From Chthoniobacterales bacterium (lineage in GTDB: Bacteria; Verrucomicrobiota; Verrucomicrobiia; Chthoniobacterales; JACTMZ01): DNA of 64,000 bases. The stretch spans positions 19,339 through 83,338 of the forward strand of contig JACSRX010000035.1 of the NCBI GenBank assembly GCA_014879535.1. The letters run 5' to 3'. The translations under genes and the position numbers were made by a program. Below the pieces are notes generated by a model. It did not search any database. It was not told the DNA's origin and saw only the letters and a list, made by a program, of their open reading frames with translations. Positions 48,011 through 54,653 of this stretch are shown piece after piece (the stretch's first letter is position 1; the number at the start of each line of letters is the position of its first letter).

Positions 48011-48904
48011 ATGGCCAACACCCTCACCAACGTCAAAGACATCAAGGTCGCGCAGAACGCCCTTCTGCCCTACCGCGCCACACTCACCCCGCTCCGGGCG
48101 TTTTCGACCAACTTCTCGCCTGAACCGGCCGACAAGCTCGACACGGTGCGCGTCCCCGTGGTCGGTGCCCCCAGCGAGTCCAGCGACTTCGCCGGCAACT
48201 ACACCGCCAACGCCGACTCCACCGTGAGCGTCATCCCGGTCCAACTCAACCGCCACAAATACCAGACGGTGCATGTGACCGCCCGCGAGGCCGCCGAAAC
48301 AGCCCTCAACGTCCTCGACTCGCTCGTAGCCAGCGCGGTCAAGCAACTCGCCCAAGACGTCCTCCAGGACATCTTCTCCGAGATCACCGCCGCCAACTAC
48401 GGCACCACGGCCATCCCGGCCCTTGCTCCCGCCGCCTTCGACTACAAGAAAGTGCTCGCGATCCGCGAGGCGTGCAGCCTGGCCAAGATGCCCATCACCG
48501 ACCGTTCGCTGGTCCTCGACGGGGCCTACTACACCAATCTCCTCGCCGATGATGTGGTGGCCAAGAGCTTCTACCTGCCCATCACCCAGCCGGGCGTGGT
48601 CGAAGCGCAGATTCGCCGCATCGCCGGGTTCGACGTGCATGAGACGGTGATCCTGCCGGAGAACGACGAAAAGCTCGTGGGCTTCGCCGCTCATCCGTCG
48701 GGCCTCGCCGTGGCCATGCGCTATCTGGTGCCCGTCGCCGAATACGACGAGGCCGGTGCCGTGACCGACCCCGAGACCGGACTCACCTTCGGCTACCTGC
48801 GCTACACCGAGACCAGCTCCAACCGCATCTTCGTTACAGTGGAGGCTCTCTACGGGTTCAAGGCGGCCATCGGAGCCGGGATCAAGCGCATCGTGAAGCC
48901 GTAA
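48011..48904 (+). CDS. Major capsid protein
   Basis: A 297-residue protein directly after the protease/scaffold. It has an N-terminal arm (NVKDIKVAQNALLPYRATLT), a central helix (DSLVASAVKQLAQDVLQDIF near 103-122) and a C-terminal beta-rich part (GFDVHETVILPENDEKLVGF; SGLAVAMRYLVPVAEYD), the arrangement of HK97-fold capsid proteins of the P22/phiKZ-like coat group. Gene order and a strong terminator right after its stop support assignment as the most expressed virion gene. Confidence 0.82.
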   Translation: MANTLTNVKDIKVAQNALLPYRATLTPLRAFSTNFSPEPADKLDTVRVPVVGAPSESSDFAGNYTANADSTVSVIPVQLNRHKYQTVHVTAREAAETALNVLDSLVASAVKQLAQDVLQDIFSEITAANYGTTAIPALAPAAFDYKKVLAIREACSLAKMPITDRSLVLDGAYYTNLLADDVVAKSFYLPITQPGVVEAQIRRIAGFDVHETVILPENDEKLVGFAAHPSGLAVAMRYLVPVAEYDEAGAVTDPETGLTFGYLRYTETSSNRIFVTVEALYGFKAAIGAGIKRIVKP

Positions 48905-48928
48905 GCGACCCACTCAGCCTTCCTCACG

Positions 48929-48969
48929 AAGCCCCTCTTGCATCGATGCGGGAGGGGCTTTTCGCTTTT
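48929..48969 (+). terminator. Intrinsic terminator after the capsid gene
   Basis: AAGCCCCTC pairs with GAGGGGCTT around an inner palindrome GCATCGATGC, followed by TTCGCTTTT. It lies 25 bases after the capsid stop and ahead of two accessory genes, so capsid transcription is probably separated from downstream genes here. Confidence 0.82.
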
Positions 48970-49015
48970 GCGGTGTGCCACGCAAGGCTACAGTTTTCTG
49001 GCGTGTCCACTCCTC

Positions 49016-49882
49016 GTGAAAGCGTTCGTCTACCAATGCTCCCTCTGCGCCACGAACCTAAAAGCTTCGTCTTCGCCGTCGCCTCTGGGATGCCCACGAA
49101 ATGCCTTTCACAAGTGGTGCCAACTGGGCGAAGTGGGCGACTCTGTCTATCAGTGCAACAAGTGCGGCACCGTCGTAGAGACTTCGTCCTCACCGAGCCC
49201 CCAAGGGTGTCCCATGGGCACGTTTCACACATGGCGGCTCTTGACGACAAAAGCTGCGCCTTCCCCCCAGCGACACATCCCAGCGTCTGCCCGCGACGAT
49301 GGCGGCAATGAATCTTCGCCAGGTTCGGGCTCGCTGTTACCGGCCGGCTGCACCGTCATCCTGGTTGTGATTGTTGCAGTGCTCACCGGGCTGGAGGCTC
49401 TTTGGTCGCGCTTTACATCAGGGAGTCCACCAGCAAACAGCCAGCCGACCATGGTCCAAGTGCAGCAGACGCCACCGGAATCGGATGATCTCGGAGTGCG
49501 TCCGGTCAGTCAGGAATTCACCACTCAGAAGGTTGATGCCTTGTTCGACTCAATGCCCCGCGAGGCTGAGGCACCGCAAGAGCCGAGTGTTCAACGGGCA
49601 ACCTTGGCCAGCGAAACCTTTGTCGGCATAGACCCCAGTAAACCGCCACCTCAACCACAGGTGCAGCGTTATATCGTTGTCGGCATAGCGCTCAATGACA
49701 CCCTTAATGTGCGATCTGGTCCGGGAGCGACCAACGCACTGATAGCCCAGTTACCGCCGGGCTACCGCGATATCACGGTCGAAGGCGGTCCAGTGTGCAA
49801 CGGAGAGACGGAGTGGGTCCTGATCAATTTTGGAGAATATCGAGGCTGGGTGGCAGGCCAGTTCCTGCACCCACAAAACTGA
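49016..49882 (+). CDS. Membrane protein with twin zinc ribbons and a C-terminal SH3 domain
   Basis: A 288-residue accessory protein. Two 30-residue repeats, YQCSLCATNLK...GCPRNAFHKW and YQCNKCGTVVE...GCPMGTFHTW, each offer CxxC, C and H for zinc. A membrane segment (CTVILVVIVAVLTGLEALW) is near 110-130, a long Pro/Gln-rich linker follows, and the C-terminal 75 residues form a bacterial SH3 domain (GIALNDTLNVRSGPGATNAL; WVLINFGEYRGWVAGQF). The GTG at 49016 is a tentative start. Position between capsid and head-tail genes after a terminator, and different composition, mark it as a lysogenic-conversion gene. It may act at the cell envelope, for example in exclusion. Confidence 0.7.
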   Translation: MKAFVYQCSLCATNLKASSSPSPLGCPRNAFHKWCQLGEVGDSVYQCNKCGTVVETSSSPSPQGCPMGTFHTWRLLTTKAAPSPQRHIPASARDDGGNESSPGSGSLLPAGCTVILVVIVAVLTGLEALWSRFTSGSPPANSQPTMVQVQQTPPESDDLGVRPVSQEFTTQKVDALFDSMPREAEAPQEPSVQRATLASETFVGIDPSKPPPQPQVQRYIVVGIALNDTLNVRSGPGATNALIAQLPPGYRDITVEGGPVCNGETEWVLINFGEYRGWVAGQFLHPQN

Positions 49883-49898
49883 GCTTCAAACCACACGC

Positions 49899-50660
49899 AT
49901 GAACCTGACTCAGAGATACGAGGCTTGTTACGGGCCACGCGTTCAACAATTCGTTCGCGACATCGAAGGGGTGGATACCTCTGGCATGCCCGAATTGCAT
50001 CTACCCTACTGGGGCTCGCTCTACGAGCAATCGAAGCTCAAGGTCGGCATTGTAGGTAGAGACACGATGACATGGGGCGACATGAAAGGGTTCGTTCAGA
50101 TGGCAAAGCATGACCTTGCGGGATCGCTGCATCGAAACCGCTATGAACTCGACAGCCTCGCGTTCACGGGATGGACGAACAACTTCGGGCGCACCTTCTG
50201 GGACACCTCGATGAAGATTCTGGCAGCGATGCACGGCGTGCCGGATTGGAAGCTGCTCAAGAGGCGGCAAGAGGAAGGCCCATTGAGGAGCTTCTTCTGG
50301 GCCAACACGAATTCCGTTGAGCGCTACGAGGTGACGCCCAGTAAGCGGGGCGTGCCTTACGGTTCCTGGCGCACCATCAAAACCGCATCTGAAGTTCACA
50401 TCGACTCACTGGCGGCACTTTTGGAGGTCTTGAGGCCGCACGTTGTTTTCTTATTCAACTGGCAACCAGAACCGGCGTTCATGGATTGCGAACTCGATTG
50501 GGAAATCTTCGGAGACCATCAGGCCGCAGCCTTCTTCGATTCGACGCGCACGCACATCATCCGCACTGCTCATCCCACATGGCTGAACCATTCGCGACTG
50601 TATCGGCAAGCCATCGAAAATGTGATTGAGCGAGGAAGGTCTATCGTCGGGCACATCTGA
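49899..50660 (+). CDS. Uncharacterised protein, distantly uracil-DNA-glycosylase-like
   Basis: A 253-residue protein starting MNLTQRYEACYGPRVQQFV. The strand KLKVGIVGRDTMTWGD near 46-61, a late strand PHVVFLFNWQPEPAFMD, and IIRTAHPTWLNHSRLYRQAI near 220-239 are arranged as in the uracil-DNA glycosylase superfamily (GxxxR/P loop, then HPS-like motif), but the match is weak. It follows the zinc-ribbon gene by 16 bases and ends before the head-tail genes resume with a TTGAC box. Probably a cargo gene; the function is open. Confidence 0.5.
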   Translation: MNLTQRYEACYGPRVQQFVRDIEGVDTSGMPELHLPYWGSLYEQSKLKVGIVGRDTMTWGDMKGFVQMAKHDLAGSLHRNRYELDSLAFTGWTNNFGRTFWDTSMKILAAMHGVPDWKLLKRRQEEGPLRSFFWANTNSVERYEVTPSKRGVPYGSWRTIKTASEVHIDSLAALLEVLRPHVVFLFNWQPEPAFMDCELDWEIFGDHQAAAFFDSTRTHIIRTAHPTWLNHSRLYRQAIENVIERGRSIVGHI

Positions 50661-50700
50661 CGGGTGAGTCCAGAGCAGCTTTTGACACCGCCCCAGCGGC

Positions 50701-51006
50701 GTGTCGCCCCACGCCCAGATCGCCGCTGACGCCGCCCAAATCTTCGCCGAGTTCGGCAAGGAGATCACCCTCTCCGGTCAGAATCTCCCGGCCCTGATCT
50801 CCGAGCCCGAGGAATCGGTGGAGCTCTCTGCGGGCGGCTTCGTCGCCTCGGGAAATTTCACGGTGAAGTTGTTGCGCAACAACCTGCGCACAATTCCCTC
50901 GGTCGGCCAGACCATGGATTACGCCGGGGAGCACTTTCGCATCGTGCGCGTGTCGAACCGCCCGCCCCACGCGCTCGTCACTCTCACCGTGGAACCGCTG
51001 GAATGA
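50701..51006 (+). CDS. Head-tail joining protein (101 aa)
   Basis: Starts at a GTG inside a hairpin, 19 bases after a TTGAC box. The product begins with a helix (AQIAADAAQIFAEFGKEI) followed by a beta sandwich (ITLSGQNLPALISEPEESVE; FRIVRVSNRPPHALVTLTVE), as in small head-tail connectors (head closure or stopper). It overlaps the next gene by four bases. It contains one copy of the GTTGTT palindrome. Confidence 0.65.
   Translation: MSPHAQIAADAAQIFAEFGKEITLSGQNLPALISEPEESVELSAGGFVASGNFTVKLLRNNLRTIPSVGQTMDYAGEHFRIVRVSNRPPHALVTLTVEPLE
50868..50883. repeat. GTTGTT-type palindrome, copy 4
   Basis: GTTGTTGCGCAACAAC, a perfect 16-bp palindrome inside the head-tail joining gene (encoding LLRNN). 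Confidence 0.5.
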
Positions 51007-51416
51007 ACGCGTCGGTCGAGCGTGGGTTGGTTGCGGTGCTGCGCGAAGCCTTGCCCGGACTCCACGTGCGCGAGGCGACATGCGCCGATCCCCTCCCCTC
51101 CGACCTACAAATGGCCGTGGTCGAGTGCTCGTCCATCGAGCACGTGGCCGGACCGCTCCATCGGGCAACGGTCAGGGTGTGGCTCGGCACACCCGCCTTC
51201 GATGCCGGCGAAACCGCCCACACCCACAGCGTCGGTCGCCTGCGCACGGCCTTGGAGACAGCCGCCGCGGACTCGGTCGCCACGGCCGCCGTGTTCGATC
51301 CGGCGTGCGGCGAGGCCTCGTGGCGTGGGTGCTTTGTCCAGTCCGTCTCGCAGGACGTGGTGGACAACACGTGGCGCACGACCATCCAGGCGGTGGTCGG
51401 ACTCTCGGCCGGTTGA
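51003..51416 (+). CDS. Tail completion/terminator-like protein (137 aa)
   Basis: Alpha/beta protein starting MNASVERGLVAVLREALPGL, with an HXH-containing strand (AHTHSVGRLRTALETAAADS) and a final strand pair (CFVQSVSQDVVDNTWRTTIQ). Size and order correspond to gpU-type tail terminators or neck proteins. It is coupled to the previous gene, and its stop forms part of the TTGAC box of the next. Not recognised by motif. Confidence 0.62.
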   Translation: MNASVERGLVAVLREALPGLHVREATCADPLPSDLQMAVVECSSIEHVAGPLHRATVRVWLGTPAFDAGETAHTHSVGRLRTALETAAADSVATAAVFDPACGEASWRGCFVQSVSQDVVDNTWRTTIQAVVGLSAG

Positions 51417-51431
51417 CACCCGCCTCCGGGC

Positions 51432-51632
51432 ATGGCTGACACACCCGCCCCGCAGGACAAAGACCTCAAGCGCTCCACCTACGAGTTCTGCGAGCAAGCC
51501 GTCGCCCGCTTCACCTCGAAACCGCCGAAGGGGTTGACCGTGTCGAAGATGCAGACCCTCATGGGCGACACCGTGCAGCGCACCTACGTGTTCAGCTTCG
51601 ACCTGAAGATGGCCTGTGAACTGAGCGACTGA
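51432..51632 (+). CDS. Small tail-region protein (66 aa)
   Basis: Starts at ATG 51432, 19 bases after a TTGAC box, with the start in a CCCG/CGGG hairpin. The product is helical with a central SKPPKGLTVSKMQTLMGDTV segment. No family recognised. It ends two bases before the next gene, which encodes a tail-tube-like protein. Confidence 0.5.
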   Translation: MADTPAPQDKDLKRSTYEFCEQAVARFTSKPPKGLTVSKMQTLMGDTVQRTYVFSFDLKMACELSD

Positions 51633-51634
51633 CC

Positions 51635-51937
51635 ATGGCCTTCGCGACGATCAACACCTTCAGCGTAACCGACCCGGCCTCGGGCTACCTCCAGGAAACC
51701 TCCTCGGAGAAGTCGGTCGAGGTGGCCACGGCCAAGGACTCCACGGGCGTGACCAAGCTCGCCGTGCCGAAGCCCCTCGTCACCGAAACCATCACCCTCA
51801 AGGGCAAGGGCACCTACACGCCCAACGTGCCCCGCAACGTCCAAGTCGCCGGCACCGCGGTCATCACGCAGGCCAAGGTGAGCCAGAGCAGCGACGACTT
51901 TCCCGACTACGAGGTCACCTACCAGAAGTTCTCCTGA
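51635..51937 (+). CDS. Tail tube-like protein, copy 1 (100 aa)
   Basis: A beta-rich protein ending GTAVITQAKVSQSSDDFPDY. It resembles the following gene product in layout (VEVATAKDSTGVTKLAV against VDVTSKGDVKVLTDKDG; ITQAKVSQSSDDF against ITSVKESTSNDDW), so the two are probably paralogous tail-tube subunits or a tube and cap pair. Position before the chaperones and tape measure supports this. Confidence 0.6.
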   Translation: MAFATINTFSVTDPASGYLQETSSEKSVEVATAKDSTGVTKLAVPKPLVTETITLKGKGTYTPNVPRNVQVAGTAVITQAKVSQSSDDFPDYEVTYQKFS

Positions 51938-51942
51938 CGATC

Positions 51943-52266
51943 ATGGCCGCCCCAACCGCAACAGACCTTGGCGTGAAGCTCGTGACGCACGCGAGCGCAC
52001 AGTCGGTGGACGTCACCAGCAAGGGCGACGTGAAGGTCCTCACCGACAAGGACGGCAACTACGTCCAAGCCGCCGTGCAGGACCCGACCTTCGAGTTCTC
52101 GGTGCGCGGCAAGGGCGCCGCCTGCCCCGTGGAAATCAAGTCCGACCAGGGCGCACCCACGGGCGTCACCGGCAAGATCATCATCACTTCGGTCAAGGAG
52201 AGCACCTCCAACGACGACTGGGAGGAATGGGAATACTCGGGCCAGGGCTTCCCCCAAGCCACGTAA
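51943..52266 (+). CDS. Tail tube-like protein, copy 2 (107 aa)
   Basis: A beta-rich protein similar to the preceding gene product, with central strands PTFEFSVRGKGAACPVEIKS and IIITSVKESTSNDDWEEWEY. It follows copy 1 by five bases. Typical siphovirus tubes are larger, so these may be small tube proteins or minor tail components. Confidence 0.58.
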   Translation: MAAPTATDLGVKLVTHASAQSVDVTSKGDVKVLTDKDGNYVQAAVQDPTFEFSVRGKGAACPVEIKSDQGAPTGVTGKIIITSVKESTSNDDWEEWEYSGQGFPQAT

Positions 52267-52296
52267 CGGCCACGCCTCCAATCACCGATCCCCATC

Positions 52297-52797
52297 ATGA
52301 AAAGCGGATTCACCTACCACTGGGTCGCGGAGGAATCACGGGGCGAGCAGAACGGCCAGAAAGTGTCGTTTGCCAACAACCCGATGGTCAGCCCAAACAC
52401 GCAGCTCATTGCCTCAGCCCTCATCAGCGGCTTCAAGCTGGTCGAGCCGGGCGGCTTCCGCGACACCGTCGAGCAGACCGACCGCGGCCCCGTGCGCCGA
52501 GTCGAGTGGTTCATCGATGGCGGCTCGCGGGCCACGTTCCGCACGGCGGCCGGTTCCGAGGACATCGAGTTCCCCGAGTTCCGCCGCCGCTACGAGAGCG
52601 AGGACTGGTGCCTGGCAAACCCCGACCACCCGATTGCCTTCATGCGCTGGGCCTTCCGCGCCCACGGGCAGTTGCGCGACCGCATCCGCACGCTCAAGCC
52701 CGCCGCCCTCATCCGCCGCGGCAACCGCCACATCACAGTTCCCGACGGTCTTCCCGCCGACAAGCGCCTCCAACTCCTCAAGTTCCTCGGATCATGA
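52297..52797 (+). CDS. Tail protein, uncharacterised (166 aa)
   Basis: An alpha/beta protein (MKSGFTYHWVAEESRGEQNG; VEWFIDGGSRATFRTAAGSE) that includes a repeat of Arg/Trp-rich helices (ESEDWCLANPDHPIAFMRWA). Its stop overlaps the start of the first chaperone gene. No family recognised. Order suggests a role between tail tube and tape measure. Confidence 0.55.
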   Translation: MKSGFTYHWVAEESRGEQNGQKVSFANNPMVSPNTQLIASALISGFKLVEPGGFRDTVEQTDRGPVRRVEWFIDGGSRATFRTAAGSEDIEFPEFRRRYESEDWCLANPDHPIAFMRWAFRAHGQLRDRIRTLKPAALIRRGNRHITVPDGLPADKRLQLLKFLGS

Positions 52798-53192
52798 ATG
52801 ACGAACGCACCACCGACTTCCTGCGGCCCGACGCCCCGGCCGTGCCCGGGCTCAAGCTGCGCCCGCTGACCAGCGGCTCCTACGCCCTCCTCGTCCGCAC
52901 CAAGAACGCCTTCGTCCAGCCGGCCGGCGCGGAGACTCCCGACCACCTCACCGCCGCCCTCGAATATGCGTTCATCCACGGCGCTCCCCTCGACGTTGTC
53001 ATCCGGGCCGCCCACTCCGCGCCCGAGGTGTTTCAGGCCGAGGTGTTCCACTTCTCCGAGGCGATCCCGATCAGCCAGCTCCACGCCATCATCCGCGAGG
53101 TCGAGGGCGGGCTCGTCGCCTCGGCCGCCCAGTCGGTCGATGTCGTGCCGCGCCCCGGCTCCGAGGACAGGGACGCGCCCCCAAACTCCTAG
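52794..53192 (+). CDS. Tail assembly chaperone G
   Basis: A 132-residue protein, helical in its second half (LTAALEYAFIHGAPLDVVIR; ISQLHAIIREVEGGLVASAA), ending DRDAPPNS. Position directly before the tape measure block and the slippery heptamer at 53180-53186 near its end identify it as the G-type chaperone. A fraction of ribosomes should shift to frame -1 and make the fusion product with the 53186-53407 domain. Confidence 0.75.
   Translation: MNDERTTDFLRPDAPAVPGLKLRPLTSGSYALLVRTKNAFVQPAGAETPDHLTAALEYAFIHGAPLDVVIRAAHSAPEVFQAEVFHFSEAIPISQLHAIIREVEGGLVASAAQSVDVVPRPGSEDRDAPPNS
53180..53186 (+). promoter_or_regulatory. Slippery heptamer for -1 ribosomal frameshift
   Basis: In the reading frame of G the bases are C CCA AAC, a canonical X XXY YYZ heptamer, two codons before the G stop. 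A shift back by one base enters the open frame that continues into the T domain without a stop. Lambda uses GGGAAAG at the same place. Confidence 0.8.
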
Positions 53193-53407
53193 CGCCAGCG
53201 TGGATCGCCTCGCGCGTGTTCACGCTGGCCGAGAAAACAGGCTGGTCCGAGGAGTTCATCCTGTGGGAGCTGCCCCTGTGGCGGGCGCTTGCCTACCAGC
53301 ATTGCGCGATGTGGGAGGCGGGGGCATGGACGATCAAACCCGCGCCCCCGCCCGAGCAGCAGCTTGACGCCCTGGCCTCGATGGAGATCGACGACGATGC
53401 TGACTGA
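53186..53407 (+). CDS. T domain of the G-T tail chaperone fusion
   Basis: After the slip the frame reads LLAPAWIASRVFTLAEKTGW and on to DALASMEIDDDAD. The domain has helices with Trp and a Glu/Trp-rich stretch (EEFILWELPLWRALAYQHC), characteristic of the T part that recruits the tape measure. A GTG at 53216 could also start it independently. The stop overlaps the next gene. Confidence 0.75.
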   Translation, partial: LLAPAWIASRVFTLAEKTGWSEEFILWELPLWRALAYQHCAMWEAGAWTIKPAPPPEQQLDALASMEIDDDAD

Positions 53408-54122
53408 GTTCGACAAGTCGAAGTTCGACGCCGCCCTGCGCGAGTTCCGCCGGCACAGCAGGAAGGCCCTCGGGCAGGTTCTGCGCGAGCAGGCCCGCGG
53501 CGTCGTGAAGCAGATTGCCGAGCGCACGCCACCGGGCGGCCCCAACACATCCGGCCGTGCGGCCAAGCAGCGGGGCGAGGCGGCCGTGGTCAGCGACATT
53601 CTCAAGATCATGGAGAAGGCCGGCCCGAAAAGAAAAAAGCGCAAGGGCGGAGACGAAGACGACGAGCGTGGGGATCACGCAGCCGCTCTTTTCGACATCA
53701 CGGCAGCCGCAGCCATCAGCAACCCCGAGGCGGTCCACAAGCGCTACCGCAACAACCGGGGGCGCGTGCGCCGGGAAATCCACCCGAAGATCAAGGTGCG
53801 TGCGGGCGACCTGGCCCGGATCATCAAGAAGCGCAAGAGCATGGTCGGCTTCCTCGCTTCGGGTTGGAGGACCGCCGCTCAGAAGTTCGGCGTGAAGCTG
53901 GCAGCATGGATCACCCGACACACGGGCGACGGCTCAGCCAGCGAGAAGAGCGATGCCGCCTCCGTCGAAGTCGTCGCTACCAACAGCGTCGGCTACGCGG
54001 ACAAGGCGGCCAACATGGACAAGATCGTGCAGGCTTCCCTCGACGCCCAGGCCGGCAACATGCGGCGGCAGGTCGAGCATTTCATCGCCAAGGCGGCCAA
54101 GCGGGCGGGGTTCCACAGTTGA
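53397..54122 (+). CDS. Tail protein, uncharacterised (241 aa)
   Basis: Begins MLTEFDKSKFDAALREFRRH, overlapping the T domain stop by 11 bases. A helical N-terminal domain, a strongly basic and acidic middle (KRKKRKGGDEDDER), and a helical C-terminus (ADKAANMDKIVQASLDAQAG). Minor tail proteins of the HK97 gp10/phage tail-protein type often have a helix followed by a basic linker, but no clear motif is present. It is the last structural gene before the toxin-antitoxin insertion. Confidence 0.5.
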   Translation: MLTEFDKSKFDAALREFRRHSRKALGQVLREQARGVVKQIAERTPPGGPNTSGRAAKQRGEAAVVSDILKIMEKAGPKRKKRKGGDEDDERGDHAAALFDITAAAAISNPEAVHKRYRNNRGRVRREIHPKIKVRAGDLARIIKKRKSMVGFLASGWRTAAQKFGVKLAAWITRHTGDGSASEKSDAASVEVVATNSVGYADKAANMDKIVQASLDAQAGNMRRQVEHFIAKAAKRAGFHS

Positions 54123-54181
54123 GCACCGGATTGCCCCTGAAAGCGTTTGCGCCGCTTGGGTGATGGGAATAGCTTCGTCGT

Positions 54182-54370
54182 ATGACGACGCAGTTCCTCA
54201 CCGATCAGGCCGGCACCAAGGTGGCCGTCGTCCTTCCCGTCGAGGATTTCGAGGAGTTGATGGAAGACGTCTCGGATCTCGCTGCGGTGGCCGAGCGCCG
54301 CAATGAGGAGCGCGTGAGTTTGGCCGAGGTCAAGCAGCGCCTGATCTCCGATGGCATCCTATCGGATTGA
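54182..54370 (+). CDS. Antitoxin, Phd/RelB-type (62 aa)
   Basis: MTTQFLTDQAGTKVAVVLPV is the Phd/YefM-like strand and loop, followed by an acidic helix EDFEELMEDVSDLAAVAERR and a C-terminal toxin-wrapping helix. It overlaps the toxin start by 20 bases, the usual translational coupling. It forms, with the next gene, an insertion between the tail gene at 53397 and the tape measure. Confidence 0.8.
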   Translation: MTTQFLTDQAGTKVAVVLPVEDFEELMEDVSDLAAVAERRNEERVSLAEVKQRLISDGILSD

Positions 54371-54611
54371 GTTTACCCGCTCGGCGGAAAAGGACCTCCG
54401 AAAGATCGACCGATCCCGTGTCGCGGCGATCCTGCGAAAAGTCGAGCAGCTTGAGTTGAACCCGCGTCCTGACGGCTCGAAGAAGCTTGCCGGAGCAGAT
54501 CGAACATATCGCATCCGCATTGGAGATTACCGCGTCGTGTATGAAATCGAAGATGACGTTCTGGTCGTGCTCGTGATCCGTGTTGGTCATCGGAAAGACG
54601 TCTATCGCTGA
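54351..54611 (+). CDS. RelE/ParE-family toxin (86 aa)
   Basis: YRIEFTRSAEKDLRKIDRSR, then KKLAGADRTYRIRIGDYRVV and YEIEDDVLVVLVIRVGHRKD, form the complete RelE fold with Arg and Tyr residues of mRNA interferases (RIRIGDYRV and HRKDVYR). Members of this group cleave ribosome-bound mRNA. A complete toxin-antitoxin pair within a late operon may stabilise the prophage or act in superinfection exclusion. Confidence 0.88.
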   Translation: MASYRIEFTRSAEKDLRKIDRSRVAAILRKVEQLELNPRPDGSKKLAGADRTYRIRIGDYRVVYEIEDDVLVVLVIRVGHRKDVYR

Positions 54612-54653
54612 CCGCACTTGGGCCTGTGCCTCCATTGACACGCCCGCTCGGGC

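Noticed and set aside
46607..48913. A 768-residue minus-strand frame opposite protease and capsid genes
   Set aside because: Same cause; no recognisable domain and opposite to two well-identified virion genes.
7699..54640. TTGACA elements as sigma-70 -35 boxes
   Set aside because: The start codons lie only about 19 bases downstream, so a -10 box at normal spacing would fall within the coding sequence; no TATAAT-like element is present at that place.
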